A stretch of 64,000 nt of DNA from Thermococcus sp. SY098 (GTDB lineage: Archaea > Methanobacteriota_B > Thermococci > Thermococcales > Thermococcaceae): NCBI RefSeq assembly GCF_035621495.1, contig NZ_CP141821.1, forward strand, positions 1,516,760-1,580,759. The letters are read 5' to 3'. Below the pieces are notes generated by a model, which saw only the letters and a list, made by a program, of their open reading frames with translations, was not told where the DNA came from and did not search any database. Within the stretch, counting starts at the first letter, position 1, and every line of letters starts with the position of its first letter. The position numbers and the translations under genes are program-made. This document shows positions 53,355 through 63,227 of this stretch, piece by piece.

Positions 53355-55523
53355 CTATGGAAAATAATATATCTCACATCCATCACTAGAGTATATTTTG
53401 TTAATTTTCGAGTGTTTTTGAGTATATAGAATGTTATTAAAATTTACAACTTCTGCAAATGTTGCCCATATTAGTAATTTATCTGGAATTACCCCAATTT
53501 TTTTAGTATCAAGAGAAAAAAGAGATAAATATAGATAGGAATCATTGTTCAAGGTTTGATTTTTAACTAAAGGAAAAATATTTGATGAACCAATTTTCCA
53601 GAAATAAGGTGTCATTCCGCTAACCATTAGTTTTGGAATGCTTTCAATGCCTCCATATATGCTTTTATCTCCGATTTTTCTCTTTCCCCATTTTGCACCT
53701 ATAACTTCCGGTAGAAATATATAGTTCCTGTAAAAATATTCCTTTTCTTGAATACTGCCCTTATATAATATTCTGGGCTTACTTATCTCGTTTGATGGTC
53801 CTATATTATACCCCCAGACTACTTCAGCAATAAATCCAGAGTTGAACAATAAAAAGATGCACAAGAAAATGCCAATAAATGTTAGGGTGTTATTAAAATT
53901 TAAATGCAGTACTTTTCTCAAATATCTAAAAAACTCAGCAATACCTGAAATACCAAATGGAGCTAATATAAATGAACTAATGTACCATGTCCTGCCTCCT
54001 TCATATTGAGTTACACCTGGAAGATATGGCAAAATTAAAATTATAAAGAAGGGAATCGCTAACATAGTAGATAAACGAAATGTCCTTTTTCTTATATCTT
54101 CATATCCTTGTTTTATAATTCCAGTTACTATAAAAATTGCCATTAGAATATAAAGATAAATTAGCACTTTGAAATATATAGGGAAATTTCCCAGTAATAA
54201 CTTGGTACTGTATTTTTCATTAAAGAAAATGGTTCGGCTGAATTTTCTAATTGTTAAAAGAAATTGAATTATAAAATCAAGGATAACTTTAAAGTTATAA
54301 CCATTTGCAGTATGTTGATACCACAAGAAAATTAAAACAAAATACATAACAGTACTTATTCTTAACGTTTGTATCTTTTTTTCTAGATATCTGGCAAATA
54401 TAAGAGAGAAACACAATAAACATAGGGAGGAAAATAAAAAGATATAGGCAGTGCCATAATGAGAGATAATTAATGAAAACATGAATACTGCATTTAATAT
54501 CGACTTTTTTGAAATATTAATGTTTTCTTCAAACATTAGTAAAATCAAAAGTAACATAAATAACCCTGCTAAGGTCATTTTCATAGTAACTGATGACCAC
54601 AGAAAAGATATGAACATTGATAAAAAGAAAAAACTTGAAAAAAATGATAGTTTTTTATCTACGTTTATTTTATAAAATAACTTATATAAACCAGGAGGAA
54701 TAAATGAGAATAAAAGAGGTACACCTATTCTATATATCCATATTATTTCCGTCTCACATATATTCTTAAATAGTGGAATTAGGACACTTACACTGCCCAT
54801 ACTAGCTAATGCTGAAGAAATATGGAGCATTTCTATTGAATTCTGGGCTTTATTAGTTGATACTAAAAAGGCATATTCATGTACATTGTCAGTAACATGA
54901 GGAAAAACTCCGGACAATGAACTATAAAATGTAAGAGAAAAGGTGATTGTCCAAAGAATTAGCGGATAATTCTTTTGTGATTGTTTGCTTAATGAGACCA
55001 ATAGGGGAATAAGAGAAATGATAAAAAACAATGACAAAGTTATGGTATTATTATTATAAACTCTTAGTAAGTAACTTCCAAGAAACGATATTATAGGAAG
55101 CAATAGTAGAATCAAAAGCTTTATAATAGTAGGTACGATATTGCTTGTGTTTATATTAATAGTAATGTGATAGTCGTTATTGTTGTTATTGAGAACATAG
55201 AAGAATACCAAAAATGTAGTTAATATAATCAACGTAATTATTATATTAGTTGTTTGTTGAAATATTATTCGTATAATTCCAACAAGCATCAAAAACGACA
55301 GACTTAATCCAACAGAATATAGGATATATTCAACAAAATCAATATTATCTATTTTGAGAATACCTAAAAGCAGGACTCCTGGAACAAATGTCAAATAAAT
55401 AAAGCCAATAATCTGGCGTAAATATGGGATATTTATATCTAACTTCTCTAGACCTATAGCACCTATAAATGAAATTTGAATTGATAGTACTATAATTAAA
55501 ATATTCCTTTTTGATATTTCCAT
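53355..55523 (-). CDS. DUF2206-like polytopic membrane protein
   Basis: 722 residues with about 16-18 hydrophobic segments over the first 580, then a globular end. The start (ISFIGAIGLEKLDINIPYLR, FIYLTFVPGVLLLGILKIDN) resembles the Thermococcales DUF2206 proteins found in surface-polysaccharide loci; a role in glycan polymerisation or transfer is inferred only. Very AT-rich with many ATA and ATT codons, unlike the purine genes. Convergent with aglB. Confidence 0.78.
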   Translation of the reverse strand: MEISKRNILIIVLSIQISFIGAIGLEKLDINIPYLRQIIGFIYLTFVPGVLLLGILKIDNIDFVEYILYSVGLSLSFLMLVGIIRIIFQQTTNIIITLIILTTFLVFFYVLNNNNNDYHITININTSNIVPTIIKLLILLLLPIISFLGSYLLRVYNNNTITLSLFFIISLIPLLVSLSKQSQKNYPLILWTITFSLTFYSSLSGVFPHVTDNVHEYAFLVSTNKAQNSIEMLHISSALASMGSVSVLIPLFKNICETEIIWIYRIGVPLLFSFIPPGLYKLFYKINVDKKLSFFSSFFFLSMFISFLWSSVTMKMTLAGLFMLLLILLMFEENINISKKSILNAVFMFSLIISHYGTAYIFLFSSLCLLCFSLIFARYLEKKIQTLRISTVMYFVLIFLWYQHTANGYNFKVILDFIIQFLLTIRKFSRTIFFNEKYSTKLLLGNFPIYFKVLIYLYILMAIFIVTGIIKQGYEDIRKRTFRLSTMLAIPFFIILILPYLPGVTQYEGGRTWYISSFILAPFGISGIAEFFRYLRKVLHLNFNNTLTFIGIFLCIFLLFNSGFIAEVVWGYNIGPSNEISKPRILYKGSIQEKEYFYRNYIFLPEVIGAKWGKRKIGDKSIYGGIESIPKLMVSGMTPYFWKIGSSNIFPLVKNQTLNNDSYLYLSLFSLDTKKIGVIPDKLLIWATFAEVVNFNNILYTQKHSKINKIYSSDGCEIYYFP

Positions 55524-55550
55524 TGTACACCCCTTTGTCTTGGTTTTAAA

Positions 55551-56825
55551 TTAATTTGCTAATTTTTTGCTAATTTTTGATATTCTTAATTTTTCTTCTT
55601 CATGTTTCATATGCTTCTCAGCAATCGTTTTTAGTTCCTTTGCAAGTTTTGGATGTTCATCTATTAAATTTTCTTTTTCATAAGGATCCTCTTTGAGATT
55701 ATATAGTTCATCTTCTTGTTTCTGGCCTGTTATGAACTTCCAATCTTTAAGTCTTATAGCGGTACCTACACCTCTAACATATGAAATTGTCCATTCTTGG
55801 TTACTCCTAAATATACTACTATGTGGAAATTGATTTTCTTCTCCAATTAATTCTAAAATTGTGGATCCTAAGCTTATAAGGGAAACAGGATTTTCAAATT
55901 TCCCTTTAATGTCAGCGTTATATATCACAAGGGGTATATGTATATGCTCCTCATATAGTGAGACATAGTCATGACCATAAACTCCATGTTCTCCAAAGGC
56001 TTCTCCATGATCTGCATGAATGATGAAAATAGGGTCAAGGTCTTTTAAGTCATTCCATAGCTTTTTAACAAAGGAATCTGCATATGTTATTGAGTCATCA
56101 TATGAATCAATTAACCAATTCCTTTCCGTGTTAGATAATCTATCTCTCCAGTCAACTTTTCTTACTTTCCAGTTTGAGTATAATGCTCCAAAAAGACTAC
56201 TGTATTTCCTAAACTTCCTTGGAGGTAGATAAGGATAGTGAGTATCGAGTAATAGAATCCATAAAAATATTGGCTTGTTAGCTTTTTCGATATACTCAAG
56301 TATGAGGTTATAGTAGCTCTCCCATGGCTTAAATATCTCGCCTTTAAGCAGGAAGTTTTTAAGATTTCTTAAGGTAGCAAATATTCCTTGCCTATTTGAT
56401 TTAAATGCCTTTTGTAATATTTTTGAATATAGTCCTCTAGATGTTTTTTCATTTAAAAAATCGTGAAAATACTTAAATCCCTTATCGAATCCATAATAGT
56501 GTGAAACATAAACATTTGGAGTAATTCCAATTGTAGAATAACCTTTCTGAGAGAGTATTTCTGGTAACGTTTGTTTATTTTTTATGAATTCTCTCCAAGG
56601 ACGGGGATCTAATGTTCCATTACTTATTGGAGGATATTCCCCTGTAAATATTGAACTCATAGAAAGCGGCGTAGCAAGTGTGGCGGCAATTGCATTTTGG
56701 AAATATGCTCCTTTTTTTGCTAACTTATCGATAAATGGAGTTGTTTTCCGTTTATATCCCATAAAACTACAATGATCGGCTCTTAGGCTATCTAAAGTTA
56801 TCAATACTATGTTTCTCTTTTCCAT
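55551..56825 (-). CDS. Sulfatase-superfamily enzyme
   Basis: 424 residues. Metal-binding LITLDSLRADHCSF (Asp12) and HADHGEAFGEHG near 280 place it in the sulfatase / alkaline phosphatase superfamily. The C/S-X-P-X-R formylglycine motif is not visible at the expected place, which reads ATLATPLSMSSIFTG, so it may be a phosphotransferase or use Thr/Ser directly rather than being a true sulfatase. There is no signal peptide. The ATG is chosen after GGGGGTTGG; an in-frame ATG ten codons upstream is less likely. Confidence 0.82.
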   Translation of the reverse strand: MEKRNIVLITLDSLRADHCSFMGYKRKTTPFIDKLAKKGAYFQNAIAATLATPLSMSSIFTGEYPPISNGTLDPRPWREFIKNKQTLPEILSQKGYSTIGITPNVYVSHYYGFDKGFKYFHDFLNEKTSRGLYSKILQKAFKSNRQGIFATLRNLKNFLLKGEIFKPWESYYNLILEYIEKANKPIFLWILLLDTHYPYLPPRKFRKYSSLFGALYSNWKVRKVDWRDRLSNTERNWLIDSYDDSITYADSFVKKLWNDLKDLDPIFIIHADHGEAFGEHGVYGHDYVSLYEEHIHIPLVIYNADIKGKFENPVSLISLGSTILELIGEENQFPHSSIFRSNQEWTISYVRGVGTAIRLKDWKFITGQKQEDELYNLKEDPYEKENLIDEHPKLAKELKTIAEKHMKHEEEKLRISKISKKLAN

Positions 56826-56924
56826 GATTTTCCAACCCCCTTTGGTATTTATCACTTTTTACACAATGAAAGGAAATTTGACACTTAAAGCATTAATTTA
56901 TTGTAAATGTTGTAATTATCTTAC

Positions 56925-57467
56925 TTATAATTCTAGACCCATTTTATAGGATCTGTAAGTCTTTTTATCGACAGGACACTTCGTTTTTATCTCTCCTTCA
57001 ATAACAAATCCATATTTTTTATAAAGATTAATTGCGGGAGTATTCTGAGTAAGCACATCTAACTCTATTTTTTTGATTTCGTTTTCTTTGGCTGTCTTAA
57101 TTAATCTTTTCATGAGTAAACTACCGATATGATGTCCCCTATATTCTTTACTGACTACAATTCCTAAATTGGCAGTATATTTATTAGGAGAATACTTACC
57201 TTTAATATGGAGATATGCAAACCCTGCTATTTTTTTGTTTTCAATGTCCTCTGCAATCAAAGCTAAAAATGTAAATTTGGGGATAATTTTCCTAAGATAT
57301 TTATTAAACATGCTAGACAACGCAATGTAAGTAATCACAGGTAGTAATTTCCATTTTTGTAAAGGAAAAGGATGGAAAAGTTTTTTGTCTTCTTCTGGTA
57401 GGGAAAGATATAAGGTACTAAACGAGAAGATATCTCTTAATTTCATTTTCCTTACTTTTATTTCCAT
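56925..57467 (-). CDS. GNAT-family N-acetyltransferase
   Basis: 180 residues with the acetyl-CoA loop VVSKEYRGHHIGSLL near 107-121 and the TPAINLYKKYGF motif near 146. In this locus it may acetylate an amino sugar made by the DegT aminotransferase encoded just upstream on the same strand (gap 18 nt). The substrate is unknown. Confidence 0.85.
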   Translation of the reverse strand: MEIKVRKMKLRDIFSFSTLYLSLPEEDKKLFHPFPLQKWKLLPVITYIALSSMFNKYLRKIIPKFTFLALIAEDIENKKIAGFAYLHIKGKYSPNKYTANLGIVVSKEYRGHHIGSLLMKRLIKTAKENEIKKIELDVLTQNTPAINLYKKYGFVIEGEIKTKCPVDKKTYRSYKMGLEL

Positions 57468-57485
57468 AATAAACCCCTCATAATA

Positions 57486-58586
57486 TTATTTTATTACTTT
57501 TTTAATAGCTTCACTGATTATTGCTATGTCATTTTTTTCTAATTTTGAACTAGTAGGTAAATTAATTCCATTCTTGGAAATTTTTTCTGCAACTGGGAAG
57601 CTTTTATTAGTCTTATAAATGGGTAATGTATGCAATGGATAGAAGAAAGGTCTTGTTTCTACGCCTCTTTCTTTTAATTTTTCCATTAGTTCATCTCGAC
57701 TTACATTAGAAGAATCTTCTAGTACAATTGAGTATAACCAATAAACATTTTTTGCCCAAGGCATTTCTGGATGTAGTTTTATTAATCCTTTTTCCTCTAA
57801 CTCTCTTAACTCTTCTGAATACCATTTAGCAATTAGTCTCCTTTTTTCTATAAATTTATCCAGCTTTTTTAACTGAGCAACTCCTATTGCTGCTTGTAAA
57901 TTTGTCATCCTATAATTAAATCCAATAACATCATGCCAATACCGTTTTTTGGGGTTCATACCATGATCTCTTAAAATTCTCATTTTTTCTGCTAATTCTT
58001 CATTATTAGTTAAACACATCCCACCCTCCCCAGTTGTTATAATTTTATTCCCATAGAAACTAAAGCATGATATATCTCCAAAACTTCCAACTTTTTTTCC
58101 TTTATATTCTGCACCATGAGCTTCTGCTGCATCCTCTATGAGATACAATCCATGATCCTCTGCAATATCTTTAATCCAATCCATATCACAGGGATGACCA
58201 TATAAATGCACTACAATTATAGCTTTAGTTTTGTCTGTAATTTTTTCCTCAATTTTTTCTGGATCAATGCACCAATATTCAGGATGAGAATCAACAAAAA
58301 CAGGTTTAGCATTACAATATGTTACTGCGTTTGCTGTGGCAACAAATGTTAAAGTTGGAACTATAATTTCATCACCACTTGTTATTCCAAGTGCTGTTAA
58401 GGCGAGATGCAACGCTGTGGTTCCATTGGATGTTGCGATCCCGTATTTTGTACCTATGTATTTTGCAAATTCCTCCTCAAACTCTTTTATAAATTCTCCT
58501 TTGGAGGATATCCAGCCACTTTTAATAGCTTCAATGACATTTTTTAATTCTTCTTCTCCAAGAAGAGGCTCGGAAACAGGTATCAT
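57486..58586 (-). CDS. DegT/DnrJ/EryC1/StrS-family sugar aminotransferase
   Basis: 366 residues, PLP-dependent. SNGTTALHLAL near 55, the SFGDISCFSFYGNKIITTGE segment with the PLP Lys near 184, and WLYSIVLED late. Makes an amino sugar from a keto nucleotide sugar. With GDP-mannose 4,6-dehydratase two genes upstream, a GDP-4-keto-6-deoxymannose product (as in GDP-perosamine) is a good guess, and the GNAT would acetylate it. Overlaps the HD gene by 4 nt. Confidence 0.9.
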   Translation of the reverse strand: MIPVSEPLLGEEELKNVIEAIKSGWISSKGEFIKEFEEEFAKYIGTKYGIATSNGTTALHLALTALGITSGDEIIVPTLTFVATANAVTYCNAKPVFVDSHPEYWCIDPEKIEEKITDKTKAIIVVHLYGHPCDMDWIKDIAEDHGLYLIEDAAEAHGAEYKGKKVGSFGDISCFSFYGNKIITTGEGGMCLTNNEELAEKMRILRDHGMNPKKRYWHDVIGFNYRMTNLQAAIGVAQLKKLDKFIEKRRLIAKWYSEELRELEEKGLIKLHPEMPWAKNVYWLYSIVLEDSSNVSRDELMEKLKERGVETRPFFYPLHTLPIYKTNKSFPVAEKISKNGINLPTSSKLEKNDIAIISEAIKKVIK

Positions 58587-59266
58587 ATCACACCACTCTC
58601 CTTTAAATCTTGAAAGAGTTCAATAATAAACCTTTTCATAAATTCAAATCTTCTGAGTGCAATCTTCTTGGCTTTTTCAGTCCAAAACATATTGATCCAT
58701 TGAAGTTCTTTTCCAATAATTTCTTCAATAATATATTTGTTGGTTCTCATCTTGTTATTGGGGATTAGTTTTAAGTTTTTTTCAATCCAACTTGTTATAT
58801 CTCCGTTAAATCCGACTCCAAATGGGTTCTCTTCATCATATTCACTCATGTGCTTCAAAACGGCAGACTCCACAACCCTCATTAAGCCAATTGCTCCCAT
58901 TCCATCTAACTTATCAGCATCTTGAAGAATTTTCCCTTCTAAATATGTTGGTTCATCAATACGATCATGTTCTTCTATACTTTTGATAGCTATCTCTACT
59001 GTATCGGCATCAATATCAAAGTTCTTAAGGAATTCTTTTGCAATTTCTGCAGAGATTTTGGCGTGATTCTTCTCATTTTCAATTCTACCAATGTCATGGA
59101 ACAATGCAGCTAACTCCAGAGCAAGTTTATTAACATTGTAATCTTCAGCTATCGTTAAAGCAAGTTTTCTAACCCTGTTAGTATGTAACCAATCGTGTCC
59201 TGGTGAGTATGTATTTAGGAAGGTATTTCTGACAAACTCTTCAGCTTCTTTAATAATATCCCTCAT
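58583..59266 (-). CDS. HD-domain phosphohydrolase
   Basis: 227 residues with the HD motif pattern: HDWLHTNRVR near 24, FHDIGR near 52, EEHDRIDEPT, and LQDADKLDGMGAIGLMRV, as in small metal-dependent phosphohydrolases. Coupled by 4-nt overlaps to both neighbours, so it belongs to the glycan operon. A role in nucleotide or sugar-nucleotide cleavage is inferred. Confidence 0.85.
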   Translation of the reverse strand: MRDIIKEAEEFVRNTFLNTYSPGHDWLHTNRVRKLALTIAEDYNVNKLALELAALFHDIGRIENEKNHAKISAEIAKEFLKNFDIDADTVEIAIKSIEEHDRIDEPTYLEGKILQDADKLDGMGAIGLMRVVESAVLKHMSEYDEENPFGVGFNGDITSWIEKNLKLIPNNKMRTNKYIIEEIIGKELQWINMFWTEKAKKIALRRFEFMKRFIIELFQDLKESGVI

Positions 59267-60312
59267 ACTCTCAATCCTCTTGTTAATATTCTTGTCTCAT
59301 TTGGGTAATTAGGGGCGTCCCATGGAAATCTTTCTCCATTAAGCCATCTCTCCCATCTTTCTAAATCCGCTTTCACCATTATTTCCACAAGTTTATTAAA
59401 TCTCACCTTAGGTTCCCACCCTAGTTTCTTCTTAGCTTTTGAGTAATCTCCCTGTAAAAAGTTAACATCAATTGGTCTGAAAAATCTCTTGTCGATCTTG
59501 ACATATTCTTGCCAGTCTAAATCAACTATATCAAAGGCTTTTTCTACGAATTCTCTTACACTGTGGGATTCATTAGTGGCTATGACGTAATCGTCTGGTT
59601 CTTTTTGTTGAAGCATCAACCACATTGCTTCAACGTACTCTGGAGCATACCCCCAATCTCTTTTTGCATCCAAATTTCCGAGTCTTAATTCTTTTTCTAT
59701 TCCAAGAGCTATTTTGGCAACAGCATTTGATATTTTTCTAGTTACAAATTCTAATCCTCTAAGTGGACTTTCGTGATTAAAAAGAATTCCATTACATGCA
59801 AATATCCCATATGCTTCTCTATAGATTCTTGTCATCCAATATCCATATAATTTGGCAGCAGCATAGGGGGATGCTGGTTTAAAGGGACTTTCTTCATTTA
59901 CTGGCTTATTAGAACCATTTCCATATAACTCACTTGTTGCAGCGTTATAGAATTTTATTTCTGGATTTATTTGTCTTATAGCTTCTAGAATTCTGGTTAC
60001 TCCTAGACCTGTAATGTCTCCTGTTCCAATAGGTTGTTCAAAACTTGCTCCTACGAAACTTTGAGCAGCTAAATGGTAAACTTCATCTGGTTCTGCTATT
60101 TTTATTGCCTCAATAATAGAAGCTGCATCCACTAAGTCTGCGGGTATCAGATTTATTTTCTCAAAAATTCCTAATGCTTGTAAACGCCAGAAGTTGGGTG
60201 TACTAACTCTCCTATATGTACCGTAAACCTCATACCCTTTATCTAAAAGGAATTTTGCCAAGTATGCACCATCTTGGCCAGTTATACCAGTAATTAAGGC
60301 TCGTTTTGTCAT
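59263..60312 (-). CDS. gmd: GDP-mannose 4,6-dehydratase
   Basis: 349 residues, extended SDR. TGITGQDGAYLAKFLL (near 8-23), TSELYGN and YAAAKLYGYW give the Thr/Tyr/Lys catalytic set, NHESPLRGLEFVTRKI is the GMD-specific nucleotide-sugar box, and RDWGYAPEYVEAMW follows. Produces GDP-4-keto-6-deoxymannose for the aminotransferase downstream. Overlaps the GT4 gene by 4 nt. Confidence 0.93.
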   Translation of the reverse strand: MTKRALITGITGQDGAYLAKFLLDKGYEVYGTYRRVSTPNFWRLQALGIFEKINLIPADLVDAASIIEAIKIAEPDEVYHLAAQSFVGASFEQPIGTGDITGLGVTRILEAIRQINPEIKFYNAATSELYGNGSNKPVNEESPFKPASPYAAAKLYGYWMTRIYREAYGIFACNGILFNHESPLRGLEFVTRKISNAVAKIALGIEKELRLGNLDAKRDWGYAPEYVEAMWLMLQQKEPDDYVIATNESHSVREFVEKAFDIVDLDWQEYVKIDKRFFRPIDVNFLQGDYSKAKKKLGWEPKVRFNKLVEIMVKADLERWERWLNGERFPWDAPNYPNETRILTRGLRV

Positions 60313-61436
60313 CTTAGCACCTCCTCATAAGCTTTTTCGGTTAATTTTGCAATTGTATCCCAATCATATCTTTTTGCAAATTCAATACATCTTTTCTCCA
60401 TTTGTCTTTTTTTATATAAAGCATAGAGGATTTTCTCTGCTATGTCTTCTTCTGAGAGGTTACAAATAAAACCATTCAGTCCGTTTATCACTACTTCTGT
60501 GGCCGCATTTTTTTCGTGGCTTACAGTGATTACAGGCAAACCACATGCATTTGCTTCAAGTGTCACTAGTCCTGCACCTTCTCTTGTTGAAGGAAAAACA
60601 AAAACTTTTGAAGATTTCATGTAAGAATAGACATCTTTTGCATCTTTTAAAAATCCTAAAAAGTGCACATTTTTTTCTAATTTTAATTCCTTTGTTAATC
60701 TTTTTAAATTCCCCATTTCTGGGCCATCTCCTATGATGCCTACCTTTATATTAGGGATTTCTTGTTTTGCTATGCTAGTCGCTTTTAATAATAGGTCGAC
60801 ATTCTTGTGCTTTATTAATCTACCTGCATATATAATATCATATTTCTTATTTGAAGCATTAACTTTTTGGATGTCATTAAAACCTATTCCATCTGGGATA
60901 ATTTTAATTTTCTCGGGGGGTATTCCTAGTAGAGTCAGATCATTTTTCACTTTCTTGGATATTGCTATAACCATATCTGGTAGTTTTGAGACTAATTTCT
61001 CTATGATTTTTCCAAAAATCCCAATCTTTCCTAGGTACTCATACCAGTAGTTATTCCATACTTCATACCAAGTAATTACAAAAGGAGTGTGGTCATTCAT
61101 AGAGTGAAACTTTGCAGAAAAACAGGAAAAATATGGAAATATTTGACAATCGATGACATCGAATTTTCCCTCTAGTTTTGTTAAGGTTTTGATTCCAAAA
61201 TATAGTGCCTCACTTATAGACCTTCTTCGGTTAACATATAAAGTATCCCATTTTCCTATTCCATGTATATATATACCATCCTGAACGATATCATTTTTTC
61301 CCTCCCACCATTTTAATCCAAACCAGTGAACTTCATGACCCATTTCAACAAGTCTCTTGGAGATTTCGTAGGTTCTTTTTTCCCCTCCACCTTTTACCCA
61401 TGGATATACTGCATCATAAATAATTGCTATTTTCAT
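60309..61436 (-). CDS. GT4-family glycosyltransferase
   Basis: 375 residues, GT-B fold. N-terminal WVKGGGEKRTYEISKRL, acceptor-side middle, then YAGRLIKHKNVDLLLKA near 210 and the EGAGLVTLEANACGLPVI nucleotide-sugar motif near 290. Adds a sugar (often from GDP- or UDP-sugar) to the growing lipid-linked glycan. First gene of the gmd-aminotransferase unit. Confidence 0.9.
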   Translation of the reverse strand: MKIAIIYDAVYPWVKGGGEKRTYEISKRLVEMGHEVHWFGLKWWEGKNDIVQDGIYIHGIGKWDTLYVNRRRSISEALYFGIKTLTKLEGKFDVIDCQIFPYFSCFSAKFHSMNDHTPFVITWYEVWNNYWYEYLGKIGIFGKIIEKLVSKLPDMVIAISKKVKNDLTLLGIPPEKIKIIPDGIGFNDIQKVNASNKKYDIIYAGRLIKHKNVDLLLKATSIAKQEIPNIKVGIIGDGPEMGNLKRLTKELKLEKNVHFLGFLKDAKDVYSYMKSSKVFVFPSTREGAGLVTLEANACGLPVITVSHEKNAATEVVINGLNGFICNLSEEDIAEKILYALYKKRQMEKRCIEFAKRYDWDTIAKLTEKAYEEVLR

Positions 61437-61451
61437 TTTGAGTTCACCATT

Positions 61452-62576
61452 TTAGCATTCATCACTAACAATCGTGCTTATCATAAACGAGGAAAATATC
61501 GTCTGAAGCCCAATGACTATTAAGGTAAACCCAATCATGTACTCTCCCCTAAATGGTAACTTTTCATATCCTTGACTTAAAAAGATATGTCCTAAATACA
61601 GCACATAAGTAACACCAAGCAAAAATATGGCTAGACCTATTAAAATCCCTCTTTCCAGATTTAAGTGCTCTGTTATCCAGCTTACAAATTTTCCATCTTC
61701 AAAATATCCATGTTTTATCCCATATAATTTAGCGAAAACTCCAAAGTTCATGACTTGATAACTCAGTATAATAAGCAAACTCCCTGCAACCATTGAGTAA
61801 GTCCCTGGAACTACTCCAATGTTAATCTTCAAAAATCCTAAGGCAAGCAATAAAGCTCCAACCAAGAAGAAAAATCCTGAAGGTATAAAATATAGCCAAT
61901 CTGGAGCTTGTATTAACATGAATTTCAAGTGTCTCCACCCGTCTGAGAAGGAACTCAATTTAGACTCTCCCTCTCTTGGATAGTAGGTTATTGGGACTTC
62001 CTTAATTCTCAATCCTTTCCTCTTTGCCTCTATCAGCATCTCACTCGCAAACTCCATTCCTGGGCATTTTAAGTTCATTTTTTCTAAGGCTTCCCTTGTA
62101 AATGCTCTAAAACCACAGTGAGCATCTGAAATCCCAACACCAAAGAATAGATTTAGAATCCAAGTCAACAGAGGATTTCCAATATACTGATGCAGTTTTG
62201 GCATTGCTCCTGGCAAAATTTTCCCTTTTAATCTAGTTCCTATAACTAAATCAGCTTCGCCTTTCATTAAAGGTTCCAAAAGCTTTGGCATCTCGAGGAA
62301 ATCATAAGTATCATCACCATCAGCCATAACAATATATTTTCCTTTTGCATACCTAAATCCATAGATGTAAGCATAGCCATAACCTTTGCCATCAGGAGTC
62401 ACAACTTTTGCACCCATAGAGCGGGCAATTTCAGAAGTTCTGTCGGTAGAATTATCGGCAACTATAATCTCCCCATCGATGTTATATTCTTCAAAAACTT
62501 TCTTGATTTTCTCAATACATCTCCCTATTGTTTTTTCTTCGTTGAGAGTTGGTATGACAACTGAAACCTCTACCAT
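61452..62576 (-). CDS. GT2-family (DPM1/GtrB-like) glycosyltransferase with membrane tail
   Basis: 374 residues. Catalytic domain: VVIPTLNEEKTIGRC, VADNSTDRTSEIA, and the DXD-type MADGDDTYD near 93. The C-terminal third has four hydrophobic segments (about 225-370), as in polyprenyl-phosphate sugar transferases. Probably charges dolichyl phosphate with mannose or glucose. The ATG follows GGAGGGA; an ATG five codons earlier overlaps it. Upstream lie three broken copies of the N-terminal segment of a related gene. Confidence 0.9.
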   Translation of the reverse strand: MVEVSVVIPTLNEEKTIGRCIEKIKKVFEEYNIDGEIIVADNSTDRTSEIARSMGAKVVTPDGKGYGYAYIYGFRYAKGKYIVMADGDDTYDFLEMPKLLEPLMKGEADLVIGTRLKGKILPGAMPKLHQYIGNPLLTWILNLFFGVGISDAHCGFRAFTREALEKMNLKCPGMEFASEMLIEAKRKGLRIKEVPITYYPREGESKLSSFSDGWRHLKFMLIQAPDWLYFIPSGFFFLVGALLLALGFLKINIGVVPGTYSMVAGSLLIILSYQVMNFGVFAKLYGIKHGYFEDGKFVSWITEHLNLERGILIGLAIFLLGVTYVLYLGHIFLSQGYEKLPFRGEYMIGFTLIVIGLQTIFSSFMISTIVSDEC

Positions 62577-62578
62577 TT

Positions 62579-62809
62579 TTAGTCCCTCCAAGACTTTTTA
62601 TGTGTAACCTCCTGTCTGTGCTTGTTATTGTATTTCATCTGATTCAAAGTTGGCTTATTTTTAACAGCAGAACTTTCCGCAATCTCAGAGGTTCTGTCCT
62701 TAGAGCCGTCATCAACAACAAGAACATCTCCATACTTCTTAGCTAAAGCCACAACTGAGCCGATTGTCAATTCCTCGTTGTAAGCTGGAATCACTATAAG
62801 GGTTTTCAT
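62579..62809 (-). pseudogene. GT2 glycosyltransferase 5' fragment, copy 1
   Basis: Reads MKTLIVIPAYNEELTIGSVV, then ALAKKYGDVLVVDDGSKDRT and SEIAESS, a perfect GT2 N-terminus of about 45 residues, then unrelated sequence to a stop. The ATG follows the vapC stop by one base, and the TTAA/GGTGG there acts as its leader. The rest of the gene is missing. Confidence 0.75.
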
Positions 62810-62810
62810 T

Positions 62811-63227
62811 TTAACCACCGGGTAGAATTTTTAGTCCAAACTTTTCAAGCCTTTTAAAGTGTCTTGTGTTGTTCGTTAAAATCGGTAACTCATGGGTTAT
62901 TGCTATACTGCCAATCAGCAGATCTCTGATATCAACTGGTTTCCCTTCCTTCTCCAAGCTTGCTAAAATCTCTCCAGCTAAAATTGAACTCTCTTTTTCT
63001 AAAGGATACACTACCATGTTTTCAAGTAGCTTTTGGGTTGAAATTACATTTATATTTCTGAATTTTGATTTATATGCTCCGTAATAGAGCTCAAACACAT
63101 TTATTACAGTGGTTGCCGGGAGATATTCCTCTTCGAGCTTTTTCAAATGTGTTTTTGTGTTTTTATTCCCTCTAAGCAAATTTATTAGTATATCGGTGTC
63201 TATTATCAGAGCTTCCAATTCTCCCAC
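62811..63227 (-). CDS. VapC-type PIN toxin
   Basis: 138 residues from a GTG. LIIDTDILINLLRG (Asp near 10-12), FELYYGAYKS with Glu near 45, DIRDLLIGSIA and NNTRHFKRL complete the PIN pattern. Overlaps its antitoxin by 22 nt. The start could also be a TTG three codons later. The cassette is flanked by GT2 5' fragments. Confidence 0.9.
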   Translation of the reverse strand: MGELEALIIDTDILINLLRGNKNTKTHLKKLEEEYLPATTVINVFELYYGAYKSKFRNINVISTQKLLENMVVYPLEKESSILAGEILASLEKEGKPVDIRDLLIGSIAITHELPILTNNTRHFKRLEKFGLKILPGG

